A DNA stretch of 64,000 bases, from NCBI RefSeq assembly GCF_035946055.1, contig NZ_CP108364.1, positions 6,944,001-7,008,000 of the forward strand, in the 5' to 3' direction. Positions 8,665 through 19,400 of the stretch are shown one piece after another (within the stretch, counting starts at the first letter, position 1; each line of letters begins with the position of its first letter). This stretch comes from Streptomyces sp. NBC_01341 (GTDB lineage Bacteria; Actinomycetota; Actinomycetes; Streptomycetales; Streptomycetaceae). Below the pieces are notes generated by a model, which was not told where the DNA came from, searched no databases, and was given only the letters and a program-made list of their open reading frames with translations. The position numbers were made by a program, and so were the translations under genes.

Positions 8665-9879
8665 TCAGCTGCAGCGCAGCACGCCGGCTTTCTGCTTCGC
8701 GGCGAGAATTCGATGGACGCTCTTGTCCACCTTGGCGCGGAAGGCCGCGTCCGCGGCCATCCGGGTCTGCACGGCCTTGGCCATGGCCGGCACCAGGTTC
8801 GGCTCGACGGTCAGGACCTGGTCGCCGCCGGCGGACAGGAACTTCACGGCGCGGTCAGCGGGCGGTACGGACTTGACCGCCACCGCGTTGCCGAGGTCGT
8901 CCGAGATCACGACTCCGGTGAAGCCGAGGGACTTGCGCAGCATCTCCTGAATCACCGTGGGGGAGAACACCGCCCTGTGCTTCGGGTCGATCTTGCTGTA
9001 CGTGGCAAGCGAGATCATGACGAACGGGGCATGCGCCTTGATCCCCGAACGGAACGGCGCGATGCTCGCGCTGTTCCTGGTGGTCACCGAGTCCACCACC
9101 TTCGCCGTGGTGTCGGTGTTGCCGCGGACGTACCCCAGTCCCGGGAAGTGCTTGAGCGTGGCCAGCACGTCGGCCTGAGCGAAGCCCTCGGCGAAGGCGG
9201 TGCTGTGGGGGGCGACGGTCGCGGCGGAGTGACCGTACTCGCGGTCGTACCTGCCGATCGGAGCGTTGTTCTTGCCCAGGCTGGACGGCACCACATCGGC
9301 GACGGGTGCGAGGTTCAGGTTCACGCCTGCGGCCTTGAGCTGCTTCGCCCAGGTGGCGGCCGAACCGCGGAGTTTCGATGTGGACCAGGTTCCCTGCGTG
9401 AGTCCGCTCGGTATGGTCGAGAACCCCGGGCCGGACAGCACCTGGACCTGGCCCCCCTCCTGATCGGTGGAGACCAGCAGGCCCACCCGATGTCCGCCGG
9501 CGGTGTCGGCCTTCGCCTGAAGACTGTCGGCCAGGGACTTGGTCGCCTTGGTGCCGGACTTGCTGCGTCCGGCCAGGAACACAGCCCCGACGTGATATTT
9601 GCGCAGTACCGCGATTCGCTTCTGATCAGGCTTCGAGGCGTTGACGCCCCCCATGAAGAGCTGGCCGACGCGTTGTGGCCCGCTCATCGCTGCGAAGACC
9701 GTGTCGACGCACGTCGCGGCCTGCGGAGCCCTGCGTGCCGACGCGGCATCCGTCGGCATGGCCTGTGAGGTGTGAGCGACGCCGAGGCCTGCCGCCACCA
9801 GCGAGAACGTCAGAAGCGGGACGGGCCAGACGGCCCGCCGCACCCTCGAGCCACGAGACAGTGCCGGACGCAAAGTCAT
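8665..9879 (-). CDS. Secreted GH3-family beta-N-acetylhexosaminidase-like protein (NagZ type)
   Basis: 404 residues. Residues 1-40 form a signal peptide or signal anchor (RRAVWPVPLLTFSLVAAGLGV). The GH3 barrel shows the NagZ-type order: QRVGQLFMGG near 68, STDQEGGQV near 130 (substrate loop), NLNLAPVADV near 200, KHFPGLG near 245, and VISDDLGN near 330 with the nucleophile Asp. The family His-Asp acid/base loop (KHFPGHGxxxxDSH) is altered here: KHFPGLGYVRGNTDT lacks the His after PG and has no DSH, so the catalytic dyad may be shifted or missing. Monocistronic and convergent with the GH36 gene. Likely acts on cell-wall or environmental GlcNAc glycosides; activity is uncertain because of the altered loop. 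Confidence 0.82.
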   Translation of the reverse strand: MTLRPALSRGSRVRRAVWPVPLLTFSLVAAGLGVAHTSQAMPTDAASARRAPQAATCVDTVFAAMSGPQRVGQLFMGGVNASKPDQKRIAVLRKYHVGAVFLAGRSKSGTKATKSLADSLQAKADTAGGHRVGLLVSTDQEGGQVQVLSGPGFSTIPSGLTQGTWSTSKLRGSAATWAKQLKAAGVNLNLAPVADVVPSSLGKNNAPIGRYDREYGHSAATVAPHSTAFAEGFAQADVLATLKHFPGLGYVRGNTDTTAKVVDSVTTRNSASIAPFRSGIKAHAPFVMISLATYSKIDPKHRAVFSPTVIQEMLRKSLGFTGVVISDDLGNAVAVKSVPPADRAVKFLSAGGDQVLTVEPNLVPAMAKAVQTRMAADAAFRAKVDKSVHRILAAKQKAGVLRCS

Positions 9880-10519
9880 ACGGAACCCCTTCCGGAACCG
9901 ACCCCGGGCCGGGCACTGCTTGCTCGGCCGTCGATGACGGTCACCTCATCATTTAACCCGCTTACGTCGGGCGTCGCTCGCCCCGCACGTGCGAGCGGCA
10001 CACGGCGTGGCTGCCCCCCGCCCCCGGCCTCACCCAGGCAGAGCGGCGTGGATGAGCCGGGGCGGTGCGGGCGGCGATGTCTGCCGCTGGAGACGGGCGA
10101 CGACGTCTTCCGCCTCTTTCCGACTCTTCCGCATGGTGGAATCGTCGGCGCCTGTGCGTGGTCTACCCCGAATCTCGCCGCTGACCTGCGAAAAGGGTGG
10201 GGTGGTCTGCTGTTGCGGCGAGTTCGGGTGGTACGGCTGTGAAGACCGGGTTCGGACGCTCCCAAGGGCGAACGCGTCACATTGTGACGCGAGTCACGGT
10301 TGCACGGAGGGTCACGGCCCAGCCGCGCCGAACGGAAGGCATATCGGGCAAACTCTTCGCAGGTACTTGACGGTGAACGCGTCTTCAACAGTTTGTGACA
10401 CACGGTCAGGGAGGCCTAGGTATGGACCACTTGCCTGTGAAGAACCGAAATGGCTAACGTCACCCCGCCTTCACTCCGCACCTGGAGGGAGGGACAGCTT
10501 TCATCCACGGGGGAGAATC
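9880..10519. other. 640-base intergenic region between divergent exported-protein genes
   Basis: No open frame here shows credible coding character. It should hold the promoters of the flanking divergent genes. A TTGACG hexamer at 10367-10372 is seen, without a convincing -10 box at the right distance. Nothing else recognised. Confidence 0.5.
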
Positions 10520-11068
10520 ATGCTTTCTGTTCGTTTCCAGCTGGTGCGTGCGTGCGTGGCCGTGACGGCACTGGCCGCCGTCGGTGTCTCCGCGCCCGCG
10601 GCCACCGCAGCCGAAGCCGCTCCGGCGGTCTCGGCCAAGGCAGGCGCGCCTGCCCGTGCCTTCGCAGCCGCCAACGAGGCGTCCGTCCTCGCCTCGGCGA
10701 CCGTTTGCGGCGACGGCTACGAGTTCGTGGACGCCAAGGCGCTCCCGAACGCCGACAAGCGTTACGGCACCCTGTTCTTCTACATGAAGGGCAACAGCGC
10801 CTGCGCGATCCTGGACAACAACACTCCCGGCGGCGCCAACTTCATGGATCTGCGGATGTACCCCGGGGACACCCCGAGCGCGGGCGAGCGCGACAGTGGG
10901 AACTTCTCCTCGTACGCGGGTCCAGTGCGCAGCAGCACGCAGGCCGCCGGCGGCCGGTGCGTCACCATCACCGCACTCATGAAGAACGAGGCCGGCACGT
11001 CGAATCTCATCAACTGGAAGGGCGGTTACGTCTTCGCCGTGGACACGCCTTCCTCGCCTTGCGCCTGA
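10520..11068 (+). CDS. Small exported protein of unknown function
   Basis: 182 residues. A clear signal peptide (residues 1-31, VRACVAVTALAAVGVSAPAATA, ending ATA-A) is followed by an Ala-rich linker to about residue 55 and then a compact globular domain of about 125 residues with four cysteines (CGDGYEF, CAILDNN, GRCVTIT, SSPCA), presumably two disulfides. The domain pattern (YEFVDAK..., GTLFFYMKGN, SGNFSSYAGPV, GGYVFAVD) looks like a beta-rich secreted spore-former protein, but I do not recognise a named family. ATG at 10520 has GGGGGAG upstream; a longer open frame upstream is non-coding. No operon partner. Confidence 0.8.
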   Translation: MLSVRFQLVRACVAVTALAAVGVSAPAATAAEAAPAVSAKAGAPARAFAAANEASVLASATVCGDGYEFVDAKALPNADKRYGTLFFYMKGNSACAILDNNTPGGANFMDLRMYPGDTPSAGERDSGNFSSYAGPVRSSTQAAGGRCVTITALMKNEAGTSNLINWKGGYVFAVDTPSSPCA

Positions 11069-11142
11069 TCATCACGCCGACGCGCGATGCCGCCTGCGTG
11101 GCACCGCCGCGTGACATGAGCCGATGAGCTGCCGACGACTCC

Positions 11143-11331
11143 ATGACGCTCCACCTGCGTCCAAACGCGACGGCGCCGACGTGGAAGGAGCCCTGCGGCC
11201 GGTCCTCGATGTCGAACTGGCAGAACACCCAGTCGATGCGCCCCTTCGGTGACTTCATCAAGGAACAACGTCTGATGGAGGACGACGGCTACTGGGTCGA
11301 CCTCGACGGATTCACTCCGCCGGCACCGTAA
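11143..11331 (+). CDS. Possible small protein or gene remnant
   Basis: A 62-codon frame whose third positions are mostly G or C, with sequence such as WQNTQSMRPFGDFIKEQ and a C-terminus EDDGYWVDLDGFTPPAP that looks like real protein. It lacks a good ribosome binding site and is followed at once by a strong hairpin, which fits the tail of a decayed gene as well as a real small protein. Family unknown. Confidence 0.3.
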   Translation: MTLHLRPNATAPTWKEPCGRSSMSNWQNTQSMRPFGDFIKEQRLMEDDGYWVDLDGFTPPAP

Positions 11332-11340
11332 GTCCACGGT

Positions 11341-11377
11341 GAGAAGTGCCCCCCGATCCGATCGGGGGGCACTTCTC
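11341..11377. terminator. Bidirectional terminator hairpin
   Basis: An 18-base inverted repeat (GAGAAGTGCCCCCCGATC and its complement around a single C) between convergent genes. Its right end overlaps the stop codon of the SMI1/KNR4 gene. Confidence 0.75.
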
Positions 11378-11951
11378 ACATCCAGACGAGTCGCCCGTCG
11401 GCCACTGAGCAGATCGGATGGTCACCGGCGGCGATCTTGGTCAGCGTATGTGCCACGGAGTCGAAGAAGTCGGCCAGTGACTCGTACTCGCCCGTGGAGG
11501 TGATCTCACCCACGCGCCAACTGCCGACTCGTCCGTCTCGCACGTCGACGAAATTTCCCGCCCAGCCGTCCTGGTCCGACAGGAAGGGGACCCACTCATT
11601 GCGCCAGAACGGATTCTCCCGCTGATCCGGAGGATTGATCCCGCCGGGCATCGCGTGATTGCCGTAGAGCTGCTCCATCGACCGGATCCCCAGAAAGAAG
11701 TGGGATTCGTCCGGGAAGCCGGGGAATCCGGAACACGCGACATCTTCGTCGAAGTCTTCCTCGTCGGGATCCAGGTTGTTGAGGAGCAGCCAGGCGCGCA
11801 GCTCCTGAGGGAGGCTGATGTTCATCCGTCGCTCAGCGGATTCAAGCGTCGACTCCGCGGCCGGCCCAGGCAGATCGGCGTAGTCGGCCGGCGCGTGTTC
11901 CCGCAGAAGTCTCATGACGCGAGACCAACTCTCCTCCGCCCTCACGTACAC
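11376..11951 (-). CDS. SMI1/KNR4 (SUKH) family protein
   Basis: 191 residues. The SUKH pattern is visible: ESTLESAERRMNISLPQELRAWLL near 35-57 (helix then I-x-LP-x-x-L-R-x-x-L), acidic DPDEEDFDED loop, W(A/G)NFVDVRDG near 130, and GSWRVGEITSTGEYESLADFFDSV near 142-165. Many SUKH proteins are immunity proteins for contact-dependent or polymorphic toxins; no toxin gene is next to this one. GTG at 11951 follows GAGGGAGG closely; a second in-frame GTG at 11945 has better spacing and could be the true start. Confidence 0.8.
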   Translation of the reverse strand: MYVRAEESWSRVMRLLREHAPADYADLPGPAAESTLESAERRMNISLPQELRAWLLLNNLDPDEEDFDEDVACSGFPGFPDESHFFLGIRSMEQLYGNHAMPGGINPPDQRENPFWRNEWVPFLSDQDGWAGNFVDVRDGRVGSWRVGEITSTGEYESLADFFDSVAHTLTKIAAGDHPICSVADGRLVWM

Positions 11952-12404
11952 CTACCTCCCTCTTCCTGCCCTGCTCTCCGCGTCCCGGTGACGGGCAACC
12001 AGGACGCCGGAATCATACGCGTGACCGGGCGCAGTGCGAGCTGGAAGCCGCTCGGCCGGGCTGCAGCCGGGACGCGGAAAGCAGAGACACCGCCGCGTGC
12101 GGCTCGGCCCGCCGAGCGCGGGAAGAGGTCGGCACAGCTGTGCCCACCAGCCGACGCAACAGCTCGGAATACGGGCTCAGGCCGGCGCGCGCGGCCGGGT
12201 ACGGACGCGGGCGAAGTACTCCAGACGGGGCGCGCACCCGTCTCACCATGCGGCCTCGGACCGGCGCACATACTGTTCGGCTACGAGTTTGGAGCTGCGC
12301 CGCCTCGTCGGTGACGACGCGAGCGGACGGCATGGTGCTGCCCACCGGCACGACAGGCCCTACGCTCGGCGGCGCCGACCAGGACCTGCGGCATTCGGTG
12401 CCGC
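11952..12404. other. Intergenic region at the downstream end of the biosynthetic operon
   Basis: About 450 bases with no frame of convincing coding character. It must contain the 3' end of the operon and the promoter of the SUKH gene; I could not identify a hairpin or hexamers with confidence. Confidence 0.4.
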
Positions 12405-13460
12405 TCAGGTCCCTTCCCTGGCCCAGGCCGGAAGGTGATCGATGCGGACCACCGCGCAGGAGATCGACACACCGGCTCCGTGGGCCACCATCAGGACGTG
12501 GTCTCCAGGGGCCACTTGTCCGGTCTCGACGAGGTGGTTGAGCCCCACTACCTGGTCGTTGACCGTCATGTGTCCGACGCCCCGACCGAATTCGAACAGT
12601 CCCTGCTCCGGGCTGAGGCCCAGAGGGTCGAGGATGCCCTTGAGGTAGCTTTTCCGGCCGGTGAAGATGTGAGCCACACGGGTGATGTCGTCGACGTCCA
12701 GATCGGCCTCGGCGATCGTGCGCAGGGCGAGTTCGGTGCGCAGTTCACCTTGCCGGCGCACCGCTTCGGCGACCGACTCTTCCGTGGCCCGGTCGGCCTC
12801 CGGCCGGTCGCCGACGTGTGTGGTCGCAAGGGCGGCGGTCGCGGTCGCACCGACGTTCACGGGCGGGAACTCCTCCTCGCGGAACTGCTCCTCCACCTCG
12901 GCCGTGGATCCGCTGTTGATCGACAGGATGCCGGCGAATCCGGGCTGCTTGGTGAGCAGGACGGCGCTTCCCGCGTCGGCGAGGAGGCCGTTCTCGAGCG
13001 ACGCCCAGCGGTTGAAGTGCGGCGAGCCCAGATTGTCGGCGCCCGTGACGAGAGCGGCTTTGCGTTCGGGGACGGCCTGGAGATAGCAGGCGGCGAGCTC
13101 GATCGATCCGAGCAGTCCGTTGCACCCCTGCGAGACCTGGTAGGCGGGAATGTCGCGGTCCGTGAGGTGGCGCAGAATGTAGTGCTGCGCCGACCACGCT
13201 CCGGGCCCCTGCCTGTGCAAGCAGGCATGGATGTGAAGGTCGAGATCGTGAGGGTGGAGGCCGGCGCGCTCACTGGCCTGACGGGCTGCCCGCACAGCCA
13301 TGTCCGGTGCCGTCATGTCGCCTGCGACGGCAGCGCCGGTCCATCCCTGGTGCTCGTGGTCATCGGCGTCGTACAGGCCCGACTCCACCGCCTTGCCGGC
13401 GTCGAGGATGTCAGGGACATAAGCGCCGAGGCCGGCGATGTACAGGTCCGGGGTCTTCAC
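12405..13460 (-). CDS. KAS III-like acyltransferase (CerJ-type Cys-His-Asp)
   Basis: 351 residues of the thiolase/KAS III fold. The active Cys lies in SQGCNGLL (near 126). The second active segment is GHMTVNDQ near 312, which gives His-x4-Asp, the arrangement described for CerJ/DpsC-like enzymes that use a Cys-His-Asp triad, in place of the FabH His...Asn pair. Such proteins either start polyketide chains or, like CerJ, move an acyl group from a carrier protein to a hydroxyl or amine. The GTG start at 13460 overlaps the PKS stop by four bases (GTGA), so its partner is very probably the PKS ACP. Predicted role: unload the PKS acyl chain onto the peptide or another acceptor; priming the PKS is the alternative. 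Confidence 0.85.
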   Translation of the reverse strand: MKTPDLYIAGLGAYVPDILDAGKAVESGLYDADDHEHQGWTGAAVAGDMTAPDMAVRAARQASERAGLHPHDLDLHIHACLHRQGPGAWSAQHYILRHLTDRDIPAYQVSQGCNGLLGSIELAACYLQAVPERKAALVTGADNLGSPHFNRWASLENGLLADAGSAVLLTKQPGFAGILSINSGSTAEVEEQFREEEFPPVNVGATATAALATTHVGDRPEADRATEESVAEAVRRQGELRTELALRTIAEADLDVDDITRVAHIFTGRKSYLKGILDPLGLSPEQGLFEFGRGVGHMTVNDQVVGLNHLVETGQVAPGDHVLMVAHGAGVSISCAVVRIDHLPAWAREGT

Positions 13461-16400
13461 TTCGAGGACGCTCCTTCCGACGCCGCGTCGGTCGTCATGG
13501 GGGCCTTGGCGTCGGCGACGGCCCTGGCGAGTGAGTCGATGGAGCTGTCCCGGAGGATCTCGATCATCGGTAGTTTGACCTGGAACTTCCGGTCGATGCT
13601 GTTCCTCAGCTGAACCGCCGTCATGGAGTCCATTCCCATCTTGTTCAGGGGCCGGGCCGCGTGCACCCGCGCCGGCTTCAGGCCGAGAATCTCTGCGGCC
13701 GCCTCCTTCAGCGCCTCGACCACCTTCGGATCCGGCGCTGTCCGTCCCCCGTGGGCGGAGTTCGCCGCGTTCGCGGGCACCGCAGTGGCGGGCTCGGCAT
13801 CGACCGGTCCCGTAGCCGCGGGATCCTCCGGCCGGCCGGGCCGCGTCGTCCGCGGGGCACGGCTCTGCGGTGGCGCCGGATCGTCCGGAACAGGCGTCGC
13901 GGCGCGGCCACCGACGGCGGACAGCTCCCTGAGCAGCGGGACCCGGGCCGCACCCGGGTAGGCGAGCCCCCATGCCTGCCAGTCGGCGCGCAGGACGACG
14001 GTGTGAGAGGAGCCTTCGCTGAGAATGCCGTCCAGGAGGGTGAGCCCTTCGCGGGGTGAGAAGCTCGCCATGCCTTGCGGGACAAGGCCGCGGTCGCCTT
14101 CCGCCTCCCTGCGGGCGACCATGCCGACACCGCCCCAGTACCCCCAGTTGACCGAGGTGGCCGGGGTTCCTCCGGCGAGGCGGTGGTGGGCGAGGGCGTC
14201 GAGGAACGCGTTTCCGGCCGCGTAACCGCCGAGGAAGGGCGCGGACAGGATGGAGTAGCACGACGAGAACAGGACGAACATGTCCAGGGGTACGTCGCGG
14301 ACCAGCCGGTGGAGGTTCCAGGCGCCCGAGACCTTGGCCCTCAAGTGGTCGGTGAGCTGCCGGGCCGTCATGTCGCGTATCAGGACGCCGTCGAGAGTGC
14401 CGGCTGCGTGGAATACCCCTCGCAGCGGGGCCTTGCCCTGACGGCCTCGCTCGTGGAGAAGGGCGCGCATGGCCTGGTGGTCCGCCGCGTCGACCGCTGC
14501 GTACTGGACATCGACGCCTCGCCGGGCGAGATCGCGCAGCACCGCCAGTTGCGTGGCCCGTGGGTGGCCGGGAGCAGCGGTCGCGGGGTCGGGCAGCGGG
14601 GTCCGGCCGGTCAGCAGGAGGGTACGGGCACCCCGGTCGACGAGCCACGACGCCACCTGCGCCCCGATGCCGCCGGTGCCGCCGGTGATGAGGTAGGTGC
14701 CGACGGGGTGCACCCGCGCTGCAGGCTCCACGGGCTTCCGGCTGGGCTGCGGGGTGGGAAGCACATCGTCGGTGAAGGCAAGGACGATCTCGCCGACATG
14801 CCGCTGCCCGGCTGCCGACCGCAGTGCCTCCCCGGCTCGGGCAGCGCTGAACTCTTGGTGGGGCAGGGGTGCGAGCGCTCCGTTGGCGACGAGGCCGGCC
14901 GTCGCCCGCAGCACGGCGCCGGCCTGGTACGGGCGGTGCTTGATCATGTGAGCGGCATCGATCGCGTGGAAGGAGATGTTGGGTGCGAGGAGCCCTCGGT
15001 TCAGGGGGGCGACCCCGGCCGTGTCGGGCGCGGCGAGGTCCAGGTAGTGGCCGTAGGGCGCCAGGAGGGAGAGGCCGGCGGTTGCGGCCACGCCCGTGAG
15101 GGTGTTCACGACCGCGTCGAATCCGGTACGCCCGGTGGCCGTGACATGGACGTCGGCGCCCAGCCAGCGGGCGACGTTGACGGCGGCCGGGCTGGTTCCC
15201 CCGGCCGCCGAGTGGACGAGCACACGATCGCCCCTCCCGACGCGGGCACGCTCGTGGAGCGCGTGGTAGGCGCCGAGGTACGCCCCGGGCAGTGCGGCGG
15301 CGGCGGCAGGCGTGAGGCCGTCGGGCCTCGGCGCCGTCAGAACGGCCATGGTGACGACGTGCGTGGCCGTCGCGCTCTCGGCGAGGGCGATGACCTGGTC
15401 GCCGACAGCCACGTCGTGCACGCCGTCACCGACAGCGATCACGGTCCCCGAGCACGCTGTGCCGAGCGGCTGATCACCCCGTATCGGGTGGGGACCGGCA
15501 GCGTCCGGGGTGGGCGGGCTGTGCAGCGCGGCGTGCGAGACACGGATCGTGACCTCGTCCGCGGCGGGCACGGGGATGGCCACCGGCATCAGCTGCGGGT
15601 CGTCGACGGAGCCTGACGGCGGGAGGGAGAGGCGCACCGCGGCGACCGGGCTGCCCTCGCCCGCGGACACCCCTCGATGTGGCACCAGGCGGGCGACGTG
15701 GCGGGTGCCGTCACGCAATGCGATCTGGTCCTCGTCGTCGGGGGTCAGCAGGGCCGCGACCAGGGCGGCCACGCTCCTGGAGCTGCGGTCCAGGTCGACG
15801 AGACGGCTGCGCAGAGCGGGGTGCTCGGCGACGAGCGTACGTCCCAGGCCCCACAGCGGAGCCTGAAACGGAGCGACGAGCCGGTCGTCCGGTGTCACCC
15901 GCTGGGCGTTCCGGCTGATCAGCCAGACTCCAGGGGCACCGGGAAGTTCCCGGGTGTCCAGGGCTTGCACGAGATGGATGACGCTGCCACAGGACAGCAG
16001 TTGAGCCCGGTCCATCTCCTTTCCGGTCGCTTGCAGCCCCGCTTCCGCGTCCAGGGTCCACATGTGCACGATGCCGCGGAGTCCGCCCCGCCCGGCCACC
16101 TCGTCCAGCACCGCGGAGTAGTGCGCCGCGTCACCGGGGTCGATGCGGAGCCGGTTGTCTGCGGCCTGGTACGTGGCTGCGGCAGTGACGACGACCACGT
16201 CCTCGCCTTCGGCCGAGAGTCCTCGAACCACGGCTCGGCCGAAGGGCCCGCTGTCCGTGAAGACCAGCCACGTGCCGCGTTGCGGGACCCGCCCGCCGGC
16301 GTCCGAGCGCGGCAGCGCCTTCCACCGGACGTCGTACATCCAGCTGTCCGGATCGTCCGTCGGCTGGGGTGTGCGGACCGCGGGCGGGCGGGAAGCGGTT

Positions 16401-19400
16401 TCGGCCGGGGCAGGGCCGGCGAGGTACTGGAGCCGCGCACCCGTCACTTCGGCCAGGAGCCGTCCGGAGGCGTCGCGTATGCCGAGGTCGGCGGTGACAG
16501 AGCCGGCGCGTTGGCTCGGTGCGAGACGGGCATGGCCGAACAGTTCCGTTCCGGGCCGGTCGTAGCATCGGTACTGCTTGATGCCGCCGAGGACGAACAC
16601 GCCTTCCGGGCCGGCTTCCTGCCGGGGACGGATTGCTGCCATCGCGTGGCAGCCGGCGTCGAGGAGTGCCGGGTGGAAGTGGTGGTGGGCCACAGTGGCC
16701 CGCAGCTCTTCGGGGCACTCGACGCGTGCCAGGGCCTCGCCGTCGCGGCACCACAGTTCACTGACGCCTCGGAAGGCGCCCTGCCACTGATTGCCGTGCT
16801 CGGCGTGGTGGGCGTAGAACTCGGCGGCGCTTCGGCGTTCGGGGAGGGCGTCCCGGACGGCTGCCAGGTCGACGGGGGCTTCGTCGGCGCCCGCCTGGAG
16901 GGCGTACCCCCTGGCTTCGGCGTGCAGCGCCCACGGCGCACGGCCGGTGGAGCTGCTGTGCACCTGGAAGGCCAGTTGCCCCCCGGCGGAGCCGGCACTC
17001 ACCCGCAGGACGGGAGCCGGGCCCTCCTCGTCGAGACAGAGAGCCTGCTCGAAGTGAACGTCCGCCAGGGCCAGCGGTCCGTCACCGAGGACCTGACGTG
17101 TCGCCTCCGTCAGCAACTCCAGGTAGACGGTTCCCGGTACGACGATCGCGTCCTGGACACGGTGGCCGGCCAGATAGGGGTGATGACGGATGTCGAGGGG
17201 GCCCTGCCACACGCGGGTGCCGTCGGCGGCCGTCGTCGGCGTTCCCAGCAGAGGATGCCGGGGCGCGGTAGCGGGCAGGCCCTGGGGAGGGACCGGGCCC
17301 GCGGAGATCCCCTGCACGGAGTCGGGTTCGGGAAGCCAGTGCCGGGTGCGCTGCCAGGGATAGCCGGGCAGCGGGACGTAGCGGCCGCCGTCGATGACCG
17401 CGGCGAGGTCGATCGGCACCCCGGCGGTGTGGAGGGCACCCGCCGCGCTCAGCAGGGCGGTCCGTCCGTCCTCCTCGCGGCGCAGCGACCCCGCCACGAT
17501 GGTGTCTGCCCTGCCCGCCGTGCGAGCGGTCTCCCTGATGCTGCCGACCAGCACGGGGTGAGGGCCCATCTCAAGGAACACGGTTGTTCCGCAGTCGAGT
17601 TGATGACGGACGGCGCCGACGAAGTCGACGGGCTCACGGATGTTGCGGGCCCAGTAACGGGCGTCCATACCGGAGCCGTCGATGACCTCGCCGAGGAGGG
17701 TGGAGTGGATGGGGACGGCCGCCGGGCGGGGGTGCACGTCGTTCAGGGCGTCCAGCAGGTCGTCGTGCACAGCGTCCATCTGCGGACTGTGGGAGGCGAA
17801 GTCGACCTTGACGAGCCGATGGGGTGTGCCACGGGCGTCGAGTGCCGCGAGGATCTCGGTCAGGACGTCGGCGTCACCGGAAAGCAGCGTGGACGTGGGG
17901 CTGTTGGCGGCCGCTACGGCTACGGAGTCCTCATGGCCGGCCAGCGCCTGGGTGGCCTCGGCGGCGGACAGGGCGACCCACGCCATGGCGCCGCGGCCGG
18001 ACAGGCGCTTGGCGATCCGGCTGCGTCGGCAGATGACGGCCGCGGCGTCTTCGATGCTCAGCGAGCCGGCGATGTACGCTGCCGCCGATTCGCCCATGCT
18101 GTGGCCGATGACGACATCGGGCTCGACCCCCCAGGATCGCCACAGCTGTGCCAGGGCGATCTCCATCGACCACAGCACGGGCTGTACGACATCGAGTTCG
18201 GCGAGGCGTTCCTCAAGACCGCTGCGGAGCAGTTCGACGACCGACCAGCCGGTCTCCGCCCGCACGGCCGTGTCGCACATCCGCATGGCGCGCGCGAAGG
18301 CGGGCGACGTGTCGAGCAGTTCCCGTCCCATGCCCGCCCATTGGGAACCCTGCCCGGGGAAGACGAAGGCCACCCGGGGGCGCCGGCCGGGATCGGTGTA
18401 CTCCGAGAAGGACAGACCGGGTTCGGGTTCGTCCCGCACGAAGGCGTCCAGTGCGAGCGCGGCCTGATCGAGGGAGTCCACCGGCAGGGCGAGCCGGGCG
18501 TCGAGGTGGGAGCGGTGCAACGCCGCGCTGTGGCAGACGTCCCGAAGGGTGGGGAGACCGGTGTCGGCGGCGACCAGGAACCTGGCCACGGACGCCGCCA
18601 GCGCCTTGAGCGCCTCGGGGGTCGCGGCGGAGAGGGTGAGCAACTCCGTTCGATCCACTGGCACTTCACCGACGGACCGCGCCGGGGCGGGTACGTACTC
18701 TTCCAGGACGACGTGCGCATTGGTGCCGGAAAGCCCGAAGCTGCTGACGCCCGCGAGGGCGGGCCGTCCTGCGTCGGGCAGCGGGGTGTTCCGGGTCGCG
18801 ATGGTCAGTGGAAGATCCGGCCAGGGCACGGCCGGGTTGGGGGTGTCGAAGTGGAGGCTCGGCGGGACGGCACGCTGTTCGAGGCAGAGCACCGCCTTGA
18901 TCAGGCCGGCGATTCCCGCCGCAGCCTCGGTGTGCCCGATGTTGGTCTTGACGGATCCCACGAGGACGGGGCGATCTGCGGACCGCCCCCTTCCCAGCAC
19001 GTGGGCGAGTGAGTCGAGTTCGACCGGATCACCGACGGCGGTCCCGGTGCCGTGCGCCTCCACGTAGTCGACGTCCGCCGGATCGACGCCCGCGTTCGCG
19101 TACGCGCGTACGAGCACGTCGCGCTGACCCTCGACCCCGGGAGTGGTCAGGTAACCGCTGGAACGGCCGTCGTTGCCCACGGCTGAGCCGCGCAGGACGG
19201 CCCGGACCCGATTGCCGTCGGCCAGCGCCCGTGAGAGCGGCTTGAGGATCACGCTGCCGATCCCGTCGCTGCGGACGAAGCCGTCCCCGGACGCGTCGCC
19301 GAACTTGCAGCGGCCGTCCCTGGCGAGCATGCCCGCGCTGGAGTAGCCGATTCCCTCCTCCGGCCGGAGGACGAGATTGACCGCGCCGGCGATGGCCATG

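Noticed and set aside
15677..19012. Very long plus-strand open frame antisense to the PKS (similar ones at 369-2042, 23204-25852, 38923-43449)
   Set aside because: The translations are Arg/Gly/Val/His-rich with no motif, and lie opposite large genes with intact domains. Such frames are expected opposite high-GC coding DNA.
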